NCBI RefSeq assembly: GCF_004011835.1 | Contig: NZ_RKLN01000005.1 | Location: forward strand, 248,001-312,000 | DNA length: 64,000 bases | Source of the DNA: Rhodococcus spongiicola | GTDB lineage: Bacteria > Actinomycetota > Actinomycetes > Mycobacteriales > Mycobacteriaceae | Direction of reading: 5' to 3' | Part shown: positions 31,906 to 41,208 of the stretch, in pieces | How positions within the stretch are numbered: position 1 is the stretch's first letter | How the letters are laid out: every line of letters begins with the position of its first letter | Translations under genes and position numbers: made by a program | The notes under the pieces: model-generated | What the model saw: only the letters and a program-made list of their open reading frames with translations | What the model was told of the DNA's origin: nothing | The model's database searches: none

Positions 31906-33048
31906 TCACCCGATCGCGGCGTACGCGGCCTCGAGCAGACGGTAGGCGCGGCGGTCGCCCGCGAAGTAGTCGCGCTTGAGGTTCGGCACGAACACGAACG
32001 AGAGGCCACGGTCCGGGTCTCCGAGTCCGACCGCGCCGCCCGCGCCCGGGTGCCCGAACGCACTCGCGCGGGCGGCCGCGGGCAGCTCGAAACTCTGTGC
32101 GGGGAGCATGAACCCGAGTCCATAGGCGCTGTCGGTCAACAGCACCCGGTCCCGACCGCGGACTTGTTCGCGCAACGCATCGGACAGTGTCTCGGCGTCC
32201 AGCGTGGTACCGCACACCAGATCCCGGTAGAACCGAGCAAGTCCGCGCGCCGTGGTTACCATCCCCGACGCCGGCCAACCGGCGGACAGCATTGCCGGAT
32301 CGTTGAATGACGCAATCGGGTTGGTGGTCGCACGAAACAGCAGCGAACCCGGCTCGGAGTAGGCTGCGCTGATCCGGGTCTGGGTCGCAGTATCGGTGAG
32401 CGGCGATTCCGGTTCCCCGCGGCGAGGGACGCTGATCCGGGCCGCCCGTGCGATGGTCTCGGGCGGGGCCCCGATCCACAGGTCCGAGCCGAACTCCTCG
32501 CGGGCGAACTGCCCCACCGTCGTCCCGGTGTGGCGACGGACCAACTCGCCGATCAGCCAGCCGAACGTGAGGGCGTGGTAGCCGTGCGCGGTTCCGGGCT
32601 CCCACTCGGGTGTCTGGCGGGCGAGACGCTCGGCCGTCGCAACCGGATCCGACGAATGCGCCACCGAAACCGGACCGTCGAACGCAGGCAGCCCGGCCTG
32701 GTGGGTGAGCAGGTGCTCGACGGTGATCTCGTCCTTACCGTTCACCGCGAACTCCGGCCACCACTGCGCGACTGGTTCGTCGAGCGCGAGGTGGCCGCGT
32801 TCGGCGAGCAGCAACGCCGCGGCCGTCGTCACCGCCTTCGTGCACGAGAACACCACGCACGGGGTGTCGCGCAACCACGGCCGTCCGGTGCGCCGGTCTG
32901 CCACACCACCCCACAGGTCGACGACCGGAAGGCCATCGACGAACACCGCGACCGCGGCACCCAGGTTCCACCCGTCCGCGAAGCTCTCCTCGAAGACTTC
33001 CCGGACACCGTCGAACGCCGAATCACAGTGACCCTGCACAGATGTCAT
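31906..33048 (-). CDS. Serine beta-lactamase/EstB-like hydrolase
   Basis: A 380-residue cytosolic protein of the class C beta-lactamase-like (LpqK/EstB) group. The SxxK motif is VVFSCTKAVTT, the Tyr motif is GYHALTFGWLIGELV (YHAxTxGW, the esterase version) and the third box is FGHPGAGGAVG (HxG). No signal peptide is visible, so carboxylesterase activity is more likely than antibiotic resistance. ATG 33048 is preceded by GAGGTG. It converges on the HAD gene. Confidence 0.88.
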   Translation of the reverse strand: MTSVQGHCDSAFDGVREVFEESFADGWNLGAAVAVFVDGLPVVDLWGGVADRRTGRPWLRDTPCVVFSCTKAVTTAAALLLAERGHLALDEPVAQWWPEFAVNGKDEITVEHLLTHQAGLPAFDGPVSVAHSSDPVATAERLARQTPEWEPGTAHGYHALTFGWLIGELVRRHTGTTVGQFAREEFGSDLWIGAPPETIARAARISVPRRGEPESPLTDTATQTRISAAYSEPGSLLFRATTNPIASFNDPAMLSAGWPASGMVTTARGLARFYRDLVCGTTLDAETLSDALREQVRGRDRVLLTDSAYGLGFMLPAQSFELPAAARASAFGHPGAGGAVGLGDPDRGLSFVFVPNLKRDYFAGDRRAYRLLEAAYAAIG

Positions 33049-33181
33049 AAACACCTCGAATCGGGCATGCCCCCGTGTCCCCGAGTGTCAGGTTAGGCCG
33101 CCCGCCGCCCGTCCGCGACCGAATCCGCCTCGGTCATTACTTCTCGCGCCACTCCTCGCGCGCTCGTGCGGGCGGGTCCCG

Positions 33182-34417
33182 TCAGCGCAGCGCCTGCGCC
33201 AGATCTTCGAGCAGGTCCTCGGGATCTTCCAGGCCCACCGAGATCCGCACGACGCCGTCGGACAGCCCGATCGCGGCGCGTCCCTCCGGCCCCATCGCGC
33301 GGTGCGTGGTGGTGGCCGGGTGGGTGACGAGCGTCTTCGAGTCCCCGAGGTTGTTGGAGATGTCGATGACGCGCAGCTTGTTCAGGACCTCGAACGCCCG
33401 CTTCTTTGCGGCGTCCTCTCCGCCTCCCGGCGGGGTTTCCAGTTCGAACGTGACGACGGTGCCACCACCGCTCATCTGCGACTTCGCCAGCTCGTGCTGC
33501 GGGTGCGACTCGAGGAACGGGTACTTGACCCAGCCCACCGACGCCTCGGTCTCGAGGAACTGCGCGATCCGCAGCGCGCTTTCCGAAGAGTGGCGCACCC
33601 GCAGCGGCATCGTCTCGAGGCCCTTGAGCAAGGTGTGCGCGTTGAATGGGCTCAGCGCCGGACCGGTGTGCCGGACGAGCTGCTGCACCGGACCGTCGAT
33701 GTAGTCCTGTGGACCGAGGATCGCACCACCGAGGACGCGGCCCTGGCCATCGATGTGCTTGGTGCCCGAGTAGACGATCACGTCGGCACCCAGATCGAGG
33801 CTGCGCTGGAGCATCGGGGTGGCGAAGACGTTGTCGATGACCACCTTCGCGCCGGCGGCGTGCGCCATATCGGACACCTTGCGGACGTCGACGAGGGTCT
33901 GCATCGGGTTCGACGGGGTCTCGAAGAACACGGCCGTGGTCGGCACCGACAGTGCCTGTTCCCACTGGTCGAGGTCTTCTCCGTCGACGAACACGGTCTC
34001 CACGCCCCAGCGGGGCAGGATCTCGTTGCACACCACGAAGCACGATCCGAACAGGCTGCGGGCCGCGACGAGGCGATCGCCCTGGGCGAGCAACGCACCG
34101 AGGGAGGTGAACACCGCGGACATCCCGGACGCGGTGGCGTAGCAGCCCTCGGCACCGTCGAGCAGCCGCAGGCGTTCCTCGAACATCTTCACGGTCGGGT
34201 TCCCGTACCGGGAGTAGACGAAGTGGTCGATGTCGCCGGCGAATGCCTGCTCGGCGGCCTCAGCGGACTCGTACACGAATCCCGAGTTGAGGTAGATCGC
34301 TTCCGACGTCTCCTCGAATCCCGAGCGAAGTGTGCCGCCGCGGACGCCGACCGTGGCCGGGCGCACCGAATCAGGCAGCGCCCGCCGGAAGGATCCACCT
34401 TGCGGGATGGCGCTCAT
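33182..34417 (-). CDS. metZ: O-succinylhomoserine sulfhydrylase
   Basis: A PLP enzyme making homocysteine directly from O-succinylhomoserine and sulfide. The 411-residue protein has FVYSRYGNPTVKMFEERL, SGMSAVFTSLGALL, the PLP Asp in VVIDNVFATP, the Schiff-base Lys in VYSGTKHIDGQGR, and SLGDSKTLVTHPATTTH-like residues (NNLGDSKTLVTHPATTTHR) near the end. ATG 34417 overlaps the rhodanese stop (ATGA). Pairing with a rhodanese suggests coupled sulfur delivery. Rv0391 equivalent. Confidence 0.94.
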   Translation of the reverse strand: MSAIPQGGSFRRALPDSVRPATVGVRGGTLRSGFEETSEAIYLNSGFVYESAEAAEQAFAGDIDHFVYSRYGNPTVKMFEERLRLLDGAEGCYATASGMSAVFTSLGALLAQGDRLVAARSLFGSCFVVCNEILPRWGVETVFVDGEDLDQWEQALSVPTTAVFFETPSNPMQTLVDVRKVSDMAHAAGAKVVIDNVFATPMLQRSLDLGADVIVYSGTKHIDGQGRVLGGAILGPQDYIDGPVQQLVRHTGPALSPFNAHTLLKGLETMPLRVRHSSESALRIAQFLETEASVGWVKYPFLESHPQHELAKSQMSGGGTVVTFELETPPGGGEDAAKKRAFEVLNKLRVIDISNNLGDSKTLVTHPATTTHRAMGPEGRAAIGLSDGVVRISVGLEDPEDLLEDLAQALR

Positions 34418-34860
34418 GACTGCCTCCATGGCAGGCCCACGGCCCGCCAGCCTGTGGTGCCGCGGTGCCCGTCCGCGCCCAGCCCGCCTTCGAAGCCGTC
34501 GAGCACGTTGTACGAGGGACCGATACCGGCCGCGGTCGCGGCCTCGGCTGCACCGATGGAACGTTGACCCGAGCGACACAGGAAGATCACCGGACGGGCC
34601 TGCTCACCCTCAGCGGTCTCACTCTCAGTGGTGCCGACGATTCCGGCCTCGCCGAGCTGGTCGACGAAGTACTCGTTGCGCGCGCCGGTGGGGTAGCTCA
34701 CCCACTCGACGAGCACCGTCCGGCGGTCGATCGACGACGTGTCGGGCACCCCGACGTAGCGCCATTCCGGGTCGGTGCGCACATCCACGAGCACAGCTTC
34801 CGGATGTGCACGCAGCATGTCCCATGCCTGCTGCGGCGTTATGTCACCTGCGTAGCTCAC
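34414..34860 (-). CDS. Rhodanese-like sulfurtransferase (Rv0390 homologue)
   Basis: A 148-residue single-domain rhodanese: DITPQQAWDMLRAHPEAVLVDVRTDPEWRYVG, then FLCRSGQRSIGAAEAA with the active-site Cys in CRSGQRS, ending YNVLDGFEGGLG. It may pass persulfide sulfur to, or supply sulfide for, MetZ, whose gene overlaps its stop; that partnership is inferred. GTG 34860 is chosen from the family's usual length. The frame remains open upstream to 35184 but without conserved features. Confidence 0.88.
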   Translation of the reverse strand: MSYAGDITPQQAWDMLRAHPEAVLVDVRTDPEWRYVGVPDTSSIDRRTVLVEWVSYPTGARNEYFVDQLGEAGIVGTTESETAEGEQARPVIFLCRSGQRSIGAAEAATAAGIGPSYNVLDGFEGGLGADGHRGTTGWRAVGLPWRQS

Positions 34861-35332
34861 TTCACCAGCTTTCCACAGCGCCAGATCGGGTGCAGAGCAC
34901 GGATCGACGGCAATTCCGATCATCACGATCGCGACTATTGACATGGCGGGAAGGATCGGCTCCACCGCCGCGCGCCGACCGTCCTCGGAGGGATCGTGCT
35001 GGTCAGCCATACCTGCGTCTTCGGCGCGCCCGAGGCGTCGGAGGCCCTCCGGATCCCGGCCGATCGAGCCCACAAACGCCGGTTGTGCCCCCTCAAGTCG
35101 GAGCGCAGTACCCAGAGGAAGCTCACACCGGCAGTATGGGTCCCGACGACAGCCGGGCTCTAGCATGAAGGCAGGTGCGGTCACGCCGTGAGCTTGTCAG
35201 GCACGGGATCCGCCGCCCACGACAGCCCATCGGCGCCCGGGGTTAGGTGGGGCTCACTTCACCCGCAGTCGCACGTACGCTGTCACTCGAGCACAAGCAC
35301 ATTCGTCCAATCGAAAAGGTAGTTCACCTCAG
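34861..35332. other. Divergent intergenic region between rhodanese-metZ and fprA
   Basis: About 470 bases. Several short open frames exist (for example a 63-codon GTG frame, 35126 to 34935, reverse), but none shows recognisable domains. The region must contain both promoters. I see no SAM riboswitch consensus upstream of the rhodanese gene. Confidence 0.45.
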
Positions 35333-36697
35333 ATGACTGACCAGACTCGTCCACTGCGCGTGGCCATCGTCGGCGCCGGCCCGGCCGGCATCTACGCTGC
35401 CGACGCGCTCATGAAGTCCGACGCCGAGGTGAGCATCGACCTGTTCGAGCGGATGCCGGCGCCGTTCGGTCTGATCCGGTACGGCGTCGCCCCCGACCAT
35501 CCCCGGATCAAGGGCATCATCACCGCGCTTCACAAGGTTCTCGACAAGGACGCGGTTCGACTGCTCGGCAACATCGACTACGGCACCGACATCAACCTCG
35601 AGGACCTGCGCCGCTTCTACGATGCGGTCATCTTCTCCACCGGCGCCAACGCAGACCGCGCCCTCGACATCCCCGGCATCGATCTCGACGGCTCCTACGG
35701 CGCCGCCGACTTCGTGTCCTGGTACGACGGACACCCGGACGTGCCCCGCACCTGGCCGCTCGAGGCCGAGAAGGTCGCCGTTCTCGGTGTCGGCAACGTC
35801 GCGCTCGACGTCGCACGGGTGCTGGCCAAGACTGGCGACGAGTTGCTGCCGACCGAGATCCCCGCGAACGTCTACGAAGGCCTGAAGAGCAACAAGGCCG
35901 TCGAGGTCCACGTGTTCGGCCGCCGCGGTCCCGCGCAGGCGAAGTTCACGCCACTCGAGCTGCGCGAGCTCGACCATTCCCCGAACATCGAGGTGATCGT
36001 CGACCCGGAGGACATCGACTACGACGAGGGCTCCGAGGCCGCGCGCCGTGCCTCCAAGCAGGTCGACATGGTCGCCAACACACTGCAGGACTGGGCCATC
36101 CGTGACCAGGGCAACCGTCCGCACAAGCTGTTCCTGCACTTCTTCGAGTCCCCTCACGAGATCGTCGGCGAGGACGGCAAGGTCGTCGGATTGAGGACCG
36201 AGCGGACCGAACTCGACGGCACCGGCAACGTCCGCGGCACCGGCAAGTTCAACGACTGGGACGTGCAGGCCGTCTACCGGGCCGTGGGCTACCTGTCGCA
36301 GAACATCCCCTCGATCCCGTTCGACGACCAGGCCGGCACCGTCCCCAACGAGGCGGGCCGGGTCCTCGACGCGAACGGAAAACACCTCTCGGCCACCTAC
36401 GTGACCGGCTGGATCAAGCGCGGCCCGGTCGGCCTGATCGGCCACACCAAGGGCGATGCGAACGAGACCATCGCATGCCTGCTCGAGGACGCCCCCAACT
36501 TCGACGAGCCGGCGGACCCGTCCCCGGACGCGGTCATCGAACTCCTCGAGGGCAGGGGCATCCCCTACACCACGTGGCAGGGCTGGTACCGACTCGACGC
36601 CCACGAGCGGTCGCTCGGCGAGCCCGAGGGCCGCGAACGCGTCAAGGTCGTCGAGCGCGAGGACATGCTCCGCGCAAGCGAGCCGCACAAGGCCTAG
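35333..36697 (+). CDS. fprA: Adrenodoxin-reductase-type ferredoxin-NADP reductase
   Basis: A 454-residue flavoenzyme passing electrons between NADPH and ferredoxins. FAD site: VAIVGAGPAGIYAADALM. Substrate-domain signature: ERMPAPFGLIRYGVAPDHP. NADP site: VAVLGVGNVALDVARVLAKT, followed by FGRRGPAQAKFTPLELREL. C-terminal FAD contact: TGWIKRGPVGLIGHTKGDANET. This is the FprA type of M. tuberculosis and mitochondrial adrenodoxin reductase. ATG 35333. No ferredoxin gene is adjacent. The complementary strand also stays open for 454 codons, a codon-bias artefact. Confidence 0.95.
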   Translation: MTDQTRPLRVAIVGAGPAGIYAADALMKSDAEVSIDLFERMPAPFGLIRYGVAPDHPRIKGIITALHKVLDKDAVRLLGNIDYGTDINLEDLRRFYDAVIFSTGANADRALDIPGIDLDGSYGAADFVSWYDGHPDVPRTWPLEAEKVAVLGVGNVALDVARVLAKTGDELLPTEIPANVYEGLKSNKAVEVHVFGRRGPAQAKFTPLELRELDHSPNIEVIVDPEDIDYDEGSEAARRASKQVDMVANTLQDWAIRDQGNRPHKLFLHFFESPHEIVGEDGKVVGLRTERTELDGTGNVRGTGKFNDWDVQAVYRAVGYLSQNIPSIPFDDQAGTVPNEAGRVLDANGKHLSATYVTGWIKRGPVGLIGHTKGDANETIACLLEDAPNFDEPADPSPDAVIELLEGRGIPYTTWQGWYRLDAHERSLGEPEGRERVKVVEREDMLRASEPHKA

Positions 36698-36776
36698 CGC
36701 CCCTAGCTGGGGGCCGTTTCACGCGTTACCGGCGCGTGGAGCGGCCCTCCAGCCCTTCAGCGGGCATGATGAACAG

Positions 36777-37520
36777 GTGTTTGACGCACACGTACACATC
36801 ATCGACCCCCGGTTTCCACTGGTGGAGAACAACGGCTACCTGCCAGATCCGTTCACGATCGACGACTACCACCGACGAATGGTGGGGTTGGGAGTGGACG
36901 GGGGCGCCGTGGTGACCGCGTCCTACCAGGGCACCCTCGGTCGCCCGGGTCTGCTGGCCGCGCTGCAGGAACTCGGCGAAGGCTGGGTGGGCGTCACACA
37001 TCTCGACCCCGACGCCACCGACGAAGACATCGTCGCGCTCGACCACGCCGGGGTGCGCGGGGTGCGGTTCAACCTGCGACGCAGCGCCACCGACGTGCAA
37101 GTCCTGACGTCGCAGGCCCTGCGCGCCCACGAACTGGTGGGCTGGCACGCCGAGTTCTACGTGGACGCCACCCTGCTGCTGTCGCTCGAACCGGTGTTCG
37201 CGAAGCTTCCCGCGGTGAGCATCGACCATCTGGGGATGTCGACTCGCGGGCTGAGCTATCTGCTCAATCTCGTCGACCGAGGCGCCAAGGTGAAGGCGAC
37301 CGGCTTCGGGCGCGCCGCCATCGACGACATCGGTTCGGTGCTGCGCCGGATCCACGCCGTCAACCCCAAGGCCCTGATGTTCGGCACCGACCTGCCCGGC
37401 ACCCGCGCGCGGCGCGCCTTCGAGGCCGCCGACATCGACATCATCGCCGACGCCGTCGGGGACGACCTCGAGGCGGTCCTCGGCGGCAACGCCCGCGAGT
37501 GGTACCGCTGCCCGGCCTGA
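36777..37520 (+). CDS. Amidohydrolase-2 family protein
   Basis: A 247-residue TIM-barrel hydrolase/decarboxylase. Metal-binding HxH is in FDAHVHIIDPRF; later landmarks are VRGVRFNLRR, HAEFYVDA, VSIDHLGM (metal His) and LMFGTDLPGTRARR (metal Asp). The substrate is unknown. GTG 36777 gives MFDAHVHIID, the normal start for the family. It converges on purT with only 4 bp between stops. Confidence 0.88.
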   Translation: MFDAHVHIIDPRFPLVENNGYLPDPFTIDDYHRRMVGLGVDGGAVVTASYQGTLGRPGLLAALQELGEGWVGVTHLDPDATDEDIVALDHAGVRGVRFNLRRSATDVQVLTSQALRAHELVGWHAEFYVDATLLLSLEPVFAKLPAVSIDHLGMSTRGLSYLLNLVDRGAKVKATGFGRAAIDDIGSVLRRIHAVNPKALMFGTDLPGTRARRAFEAADIDIIADAVGDDLEAVLGGNAREWYRCPA

Positions 37521-37524
37521 GCGG

Positions 37525-38727
37525 CTACTCCGGCACGACCACGCGCACCCGCGAGGCCGCTTCCCGGGCCCGCTCGCGCGCCGTCGTGACGTCCGGTCCG
37601 GTGGACACCGCCACGCCCATCCGCCGGCGCGTGAACGCCTCGGGCTTGCCGAACAGTCGCAGGTCCGTCTCGGGGACGGCGAGTGCATCGGCGACCCCCT
37701 CGAACGCGACGCCGCCGCCTTCGACGCCGCCGTAGATCACTGCGGACGCGCCGGGCGCGGTTAGGGTGGTGTCGACGGGCAAGCCGAGGATCGCCCGGGC
37801 GTGCAGTTCGAACTCCGAGTACCGCTGCGAACGCAGCGTCACCAGTCCGGTGTCGTGCGGGCGAGGACTGACCTCGGAGAAGTACACGTCGTCACCCTTG
37901 ACGAACAACTCGACACCGAAGATGCCGCGGCCGCCGAGAGCCGTGGTGACCTTGTCCGCGACGCCCCTGGCAGCGGCGAGCGCGGCGGGGCTCATGGCCT
38001 GCGGCTGCCACGACTCGACGTAGTCACCGGACTCCTGCAGGTGCCCGATCGGCTCGCAGAAGTGTGTGCCGTCGACCGCGCGCACAGTCAGCTGGGTGAT
38101 CTCGTAGTCGAAGTCGACGAAGCCCTCGACGATCACTCGCCCCTTGTTCACCCGTCCACCGGAAAGCGCATATTCCCAAGACTTTTCGAGATCCTCGGCG
38201 CCGCGGGCCACGGACTGGCCCTTGCCGGACGACGACATCACCGGCTTGATCACGCACGGGAACCCGATCCGCTCGGCCGCGGCCCGGACCTCGTCGAGAG
38301 AGTCCGCGAACGCGTACGGCGACGTCGGCAAACCCAGGTCCTCGGCGGCGAGGCGGCGGATGCCCTCGCGGTTCATCGTCAGCTGTGTGGCCCGTGCGGT
38401 GGGGATGACGGTGGCGAGGCCCCGCTCTTCGACTTCGGCGAGTGCCTCGGTGGCGATCGCCTCGATCTCGGGCACCACGAAGTGCGGCCGCTCATCCTCG
38501 ATCAGGCGCAGGAGTTGATCGCGATCGCCCATGTCGATGGTGTGCGCTCGGTGGGCGACCTGATGGCCGGGGGCATCGGCGTAGCGGTCGACGGCGACCA
38601 CCTCTACACCGAGGCGCTGCAGTGCGATGATCACCTCCTTGCCCAGTTCACCTGAGCCGAGCAGCATCACGCGGGTCGCGCTAGGGCTCAGGGGAGTGCC
38701 GATTCGGGTGAGGGTGTCTTCTCGCAT
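37525..38727 (-). CDS. purT: Formate-dependent phosphoribosylglycinamide formyltransferase
   Basis: An ATP-grasp enzyme that formylates GAR with free formate in purine synthesis, 400 residues. Motifs: [45 protein letters not shown] (ATP lysines), [20 protein letters not shown] and [18 protein letters not shown] 38727 lies 6 bases after a TATAGT box, suggesting a leaderless message. Rv0389 equivalent. Confidence 0.96.
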   Translation of the reverse strand: MREDTLTRIGTPLSPSATRVMLLGSGELGKEVIIALQRLGVEVVAVDRYADAPGHQVAHRAHTIDMGDRDQLLRLIEDERPHFVVPEIEAIATEALAEVEERGLATVIPTARATQLTMNREGIRRLAAEDLGLPTSPYAFADSLDEVRAAAERIGFPCVIKPVMSSSGKGQSVARGAEDLEKSWEYALSGGRVNKGRVIVEGFVDFDYEITQLTVRAVDGTHFCEPIGHLQESGDYVESWQPQAMSPAALAAARGVADKVTTALGGRGIFGVELFVKGDDVYFSEVSPRPHDTGLVTLRSQRYSEFELHARAILGLPVDTTLTAPGASAVIYGGVEGGGVAFEGVADALAVPETDLRLFGKPEAFTRRRMGVAVSTGPDVTTARERAREAASRVRVVVPE

Positions 38728-38813
38728 GGTCGGACTATATGCCGTTCTCGGTGGACGTCCCGTGGTGGCGCCCACCTGCTGGCGCTGATGGACTCCTTTG
38801 CAACACAACTCCT

Positions 38814-39545
38814 CTAGCCGCTACCGTTTGCACCGCGACCGTTTGCGCAGTCCAGGAAATCCAGCACGGACGCGTTGAAGAACTCCGGCCGCTGCCGAGC
38901 ACACGGGTGCCCTGCGTCGGGGACGATCGTGAGTTCGGCGCCGGGAATCGAATTCGCGATGAGTTCGGTGTGACCGCGCGGGATCACGTCGCGCTCTCCC
39001 GCGATCACGAGTGTCGGGACCGCGATCGTGCCCAAGCGGCCGACCGGGATATGCGGGTGCAGCACCATGAGTCCCAACACCTCCCGCTTGCGCGCCAGCG
39101 TCGACGACAACGGCATCACCAGCGCGCCGAGGAGCCACGCGAGGGTCACGGGAATCCGGAACTTCCACGGCAGGCTGCTGGGATCGAGGTTGGCACTGTT
39201 GACGATGAGCGACCGCACCCGCTCCGGATGGCGCAGCGCCAACGTCAGCGCAGTGTTGCCGCCGTCGCTGTAGCCGAGGACGTGCGCGCTGTCGATCCCG
39301 AGGGTGTCGAGGACGACGCACACGTCGTCCGCGAGGCGCTCGAAGTCGAGCGGGCCGTCTCCGCGCGTCGACTCACCGTGGGCTCGGGTGTCGAGCGCAA
39401 CCACGCGGTAACGCTCGGCGAAGGCCGGTACCTGAGCGGCGAAGTAGTCGAGGTTCTCGCTGTTGCCGTGCAGGAGCACCAGCGCCTCGCCCGTTCCGGA
39501 GACCTCGTAGTGGAGCCGGGCGTCGGCGGTTTCGACATATCCCAC
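38814..39545 (-). CDS. Alpha/beta-fold hydrolase
   Basis: A 243-residue alpha/beta hydrolase with oxyanion [12 protein letters not shown], nucleophile elbow [11 protein letters not shown] (Ser), acid in [11 protein letters not shown] and His in [15 protein letters not shown]. The lid is short ([22 protein letters not shown]). Substrate unknown. GTG 39545 follows a TACGTT box by 7 bases (leaderless arrangement); a TTG at 39554 is an alternative. Confidence 0.88.
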   Translation of the reverse strand: MGYVETADARLHYEVSGTGEALVLLHGNSENLDYFAAQVPAFAERYRVVALDTRAHGESTRGDGPLDFERLADDVCVVLDTLGIDSAHVLGYSDGGNTALTLALRHPERVRSLIVNSANLDPSSLPWKFRIPVTLAWLLGALVMPLSSTLARKREVLGLMVLHPHIPVGRLGTIAVPTLVIAGERDVIPRGHTELIANSIPGAELTIVPDAGHPCARQRPEFFNASVLDFLDCANGRGANGSG

Positions 39546-39568
39546 GCCGATCAACGTATCCCACGGGA

Positions 39569-39946
39569 TCAGCTCGGCGGCTGGTGAATCGACAGCACGT
39601 TGCCGTGCGGGTCACGGAACCACGCGACGCGGGTTCCGTCGGGCGCCGTCCACACGGCGTGCTCGTCCTGGTCCATCCCCTGGTAGCGAAGGAACTCGAT
39701 CCCCTTGCCGCGCAATTGGTCCACGGTGGAGGACAGGTCCGTCGTGCGCCAGCCCAGCACGGTGTAGCCGGTGTCGACCCTCGACTGCACGAGCGTAATT
39801 CGTAGTTCGGTGCCGCCACCGTCGACGACGAGTGTGAAGGGGGTCCGCTCGACCTCGGAAAGACCCAGGGTGTCGACGTAGAACATCGACGACACGTCCA
39901 GGTCGGTGCTGGCCAGGAAGGCGACGAGTTCTCCCGGGAAGGCCAT
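39569..39946 (-). CDS. VOC/glyoxalase-fold protein
   Basis: A 125-residue protein of the vicinal-oxygen-chelate superfamily with the paired beta-alpha-beta-beta-beta pattern: ASTDLDVSSMFYVDTLGLSEVERTPF, then WRTTDLSSTVDQLRGKGIEF and TRVAWFRDPHGNVLSIHQPPS. The WFRDPxGN ending is diagnostic. It may be an enzyme or a binding protein; the substrate is unknown. ATG 39946. It lies 23 bp upstream of the hydrolase gene on the same strand and may be cotranscribed. Confidence 0.85.
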   Translation of the reverse strand: MAFPGELVAFLASTDLDVSSMFYVDTLGLSEVERTPFTLVVDGGGTELRITLVQSRVDTGYTVLGWRTTDLSSTVDQLRGKGIEFLRYQGMDQDEHAVWTAPDGTRVAWFRDPHGNVLSIHQPPS

Positions 39947-40056
39947 GAATCCACTGTGCCCCTCGACGCCCGCCCCGGACAAGACCACCACAGACAAGAC
40001 CACTGCAGTACAGATACGGTCACAGAATCGGAGGTAGACCATCCAGGAGGAATGAC

Positions 40057-41157
40057 GTGACTACTGCAGGTTCGGAACGACGGGGCCCGCTCGAGGGTAT
40101 CCGTGTCGTCGAGTTCGCCGGGATCGGCCCCGGTCCACACGCCGCGACGCTGCTCGCCGACCTGGGTGCGGACGTCGTGCGGGTCCAGCGGGCGGGGCGC
40201 CTTCCGGCCGAGGGCGAGGTGGGCGACCAGACCGCACGTAACCGCCGCATCGTCGAAGCCGACCTGAAGAACCCCGACGACGTGGAGAAGATCCTCGGTC
40301 TCCTCGGCCGCGCCGACGTCCTCATCGAGGGTTTCCGCCCCGGCGTCATGGAGCGAATGGGACTGGGTCCGGACGTCGTTCTCGAGCGCTGCCCGCGCCT
40401 GGTGTACGGGCGTATGACCGGCTGGGGCCAGAATGGACCGCTAGCACAGTCCGCGGGCCACGACATCAACTACATCTCCCTCACCGGCGTGCTGCACGCG
40501 GTCGGCCGCAGGGGTGAACGTCCGGTGCCGCCGCTCAACATGGTCGGCGACTTCGGGGGCGGTTCGATGTTCCTGCTGTTCGGTCTCCTGGCTGCCCTGG
40601 TCGAACGTCAGACGTCGGGCAAGGGCCAGGTAGTCGACGCCGCAATGGTCGACGGCACGCTCGCGCTGTCGCACATCATCTGGAACTTCCGCCGCAACGG
40701 CATGTGGTCGGACGAGCGTGGCGTCAACATGCTCGACGGCGGTGCGCCTTACTACGACACGTACGAGACCGCCGACGGCAAGTACATGGCAGTCGGCGCG
40801 ATCGAACCCCAGTTCTACGCCGCACTGCTCGAAGGCCTCGGACTCGACCCCGTCGCCCTGCCCGGCCAGCACGACGCGGCCCGTTGGCCCGAGTTGCGCG
40901 AGATCCTCACCGACCGCTTCCGCAGCAAGACTCGCGACGAGTGGACCAAGATCTTCGAGGGCACCGACGCCTGCACCACCCCGGTCCTGACGTTCGCCGA
41001 GGCTCCGCAGGACCCGCACATTGCGGCTCGCGACGGCATCATCGAGCTCGAGGGCGTACCGCAGCACGCCCCCGCGCCCCGGTTCTCGCGCACGGCGACG
41101 ACGACACCCGCACCACCGGCACGGGCGGCCACCGACGCCGACACACTCTGGCGCTGA
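40057..41157 (+). CDS. Alpha-methylacyl-CoA racemase (CoA-transferase family III)
   Basis: A 366-residue CaiB/BaiF-fold enzyme. [32 protein letters not shown] opens the CoA domain. Catalytic elements [12 protein letters not shown] (His) and [20 protein letters not shown] (Asp), plus [12 protein letters not shown], match the Mcr racemase type used for methyl-branched acyl-CoA epimers, for example in branched-fatty-acid or sterol side-chain breakdown. GTG 40057 has AGGAGG upstream. It is followed by a perfect terminator hairpin. Confidence 0.92.
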   Translation: MTTAGSERRGPLEGIRVVEFAGIGPGPHAATLLADLGADVVRVQRAGRLPAEGEVGDQTARNRRIVEADLKNPDDVEKILGLLGRADVLIEGFRPGVMERMGLGPDVVLERCPRLVYGRMTGWGQNGPLAQSAGHDINYISLTGVLHAVGRRGERPVPPLNMVGDFGGGSMFLLFGLLAALVERQTSGKGQVVDAAMVDGTLALSHIIWNFRRNGMWSDERGVNMLDGGAPYYDTYETADGKYMAVGAIEPQFYAALLEGLGLDPVALPGQHDAARWPELREILTDRFRSKTRDEWTKIFEGTDACTTPVLTFAEAPQDPHIAARDGIIELEGVPQHAPAPRFSRTATTTPAPPARAATDADTLWR

Positions 41158-41168
41158 GCATCTTCTAC

Positions 41169-41202
41169 GGCGGGCCGGACACCAGGCGGTGTCCGGCCCG
41201 CC
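41169..41202. terminator. Bidirectional terminator between racemase and MocR genes
   Basis: The arms GGCGGGCCGGACACC and GGTGTCCGGCCCGCC are perfectly complementary (15 bp) around the tetraloop AGGC. It lies between convergent stops, so it can serve both genes. Confidence 0.88.
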
Positions 41203-41208
41203 GCCGTC

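Noticed and set aside
35324-36688. A 454-codon open frame on the strand opposite fprA
   Set aside because: It mirrors fprA codon for codon, has no domain motifs and is rich in Val/Asp/Arg as expected from the complement of GC-biased codons. fprA itself shows all family motifs.
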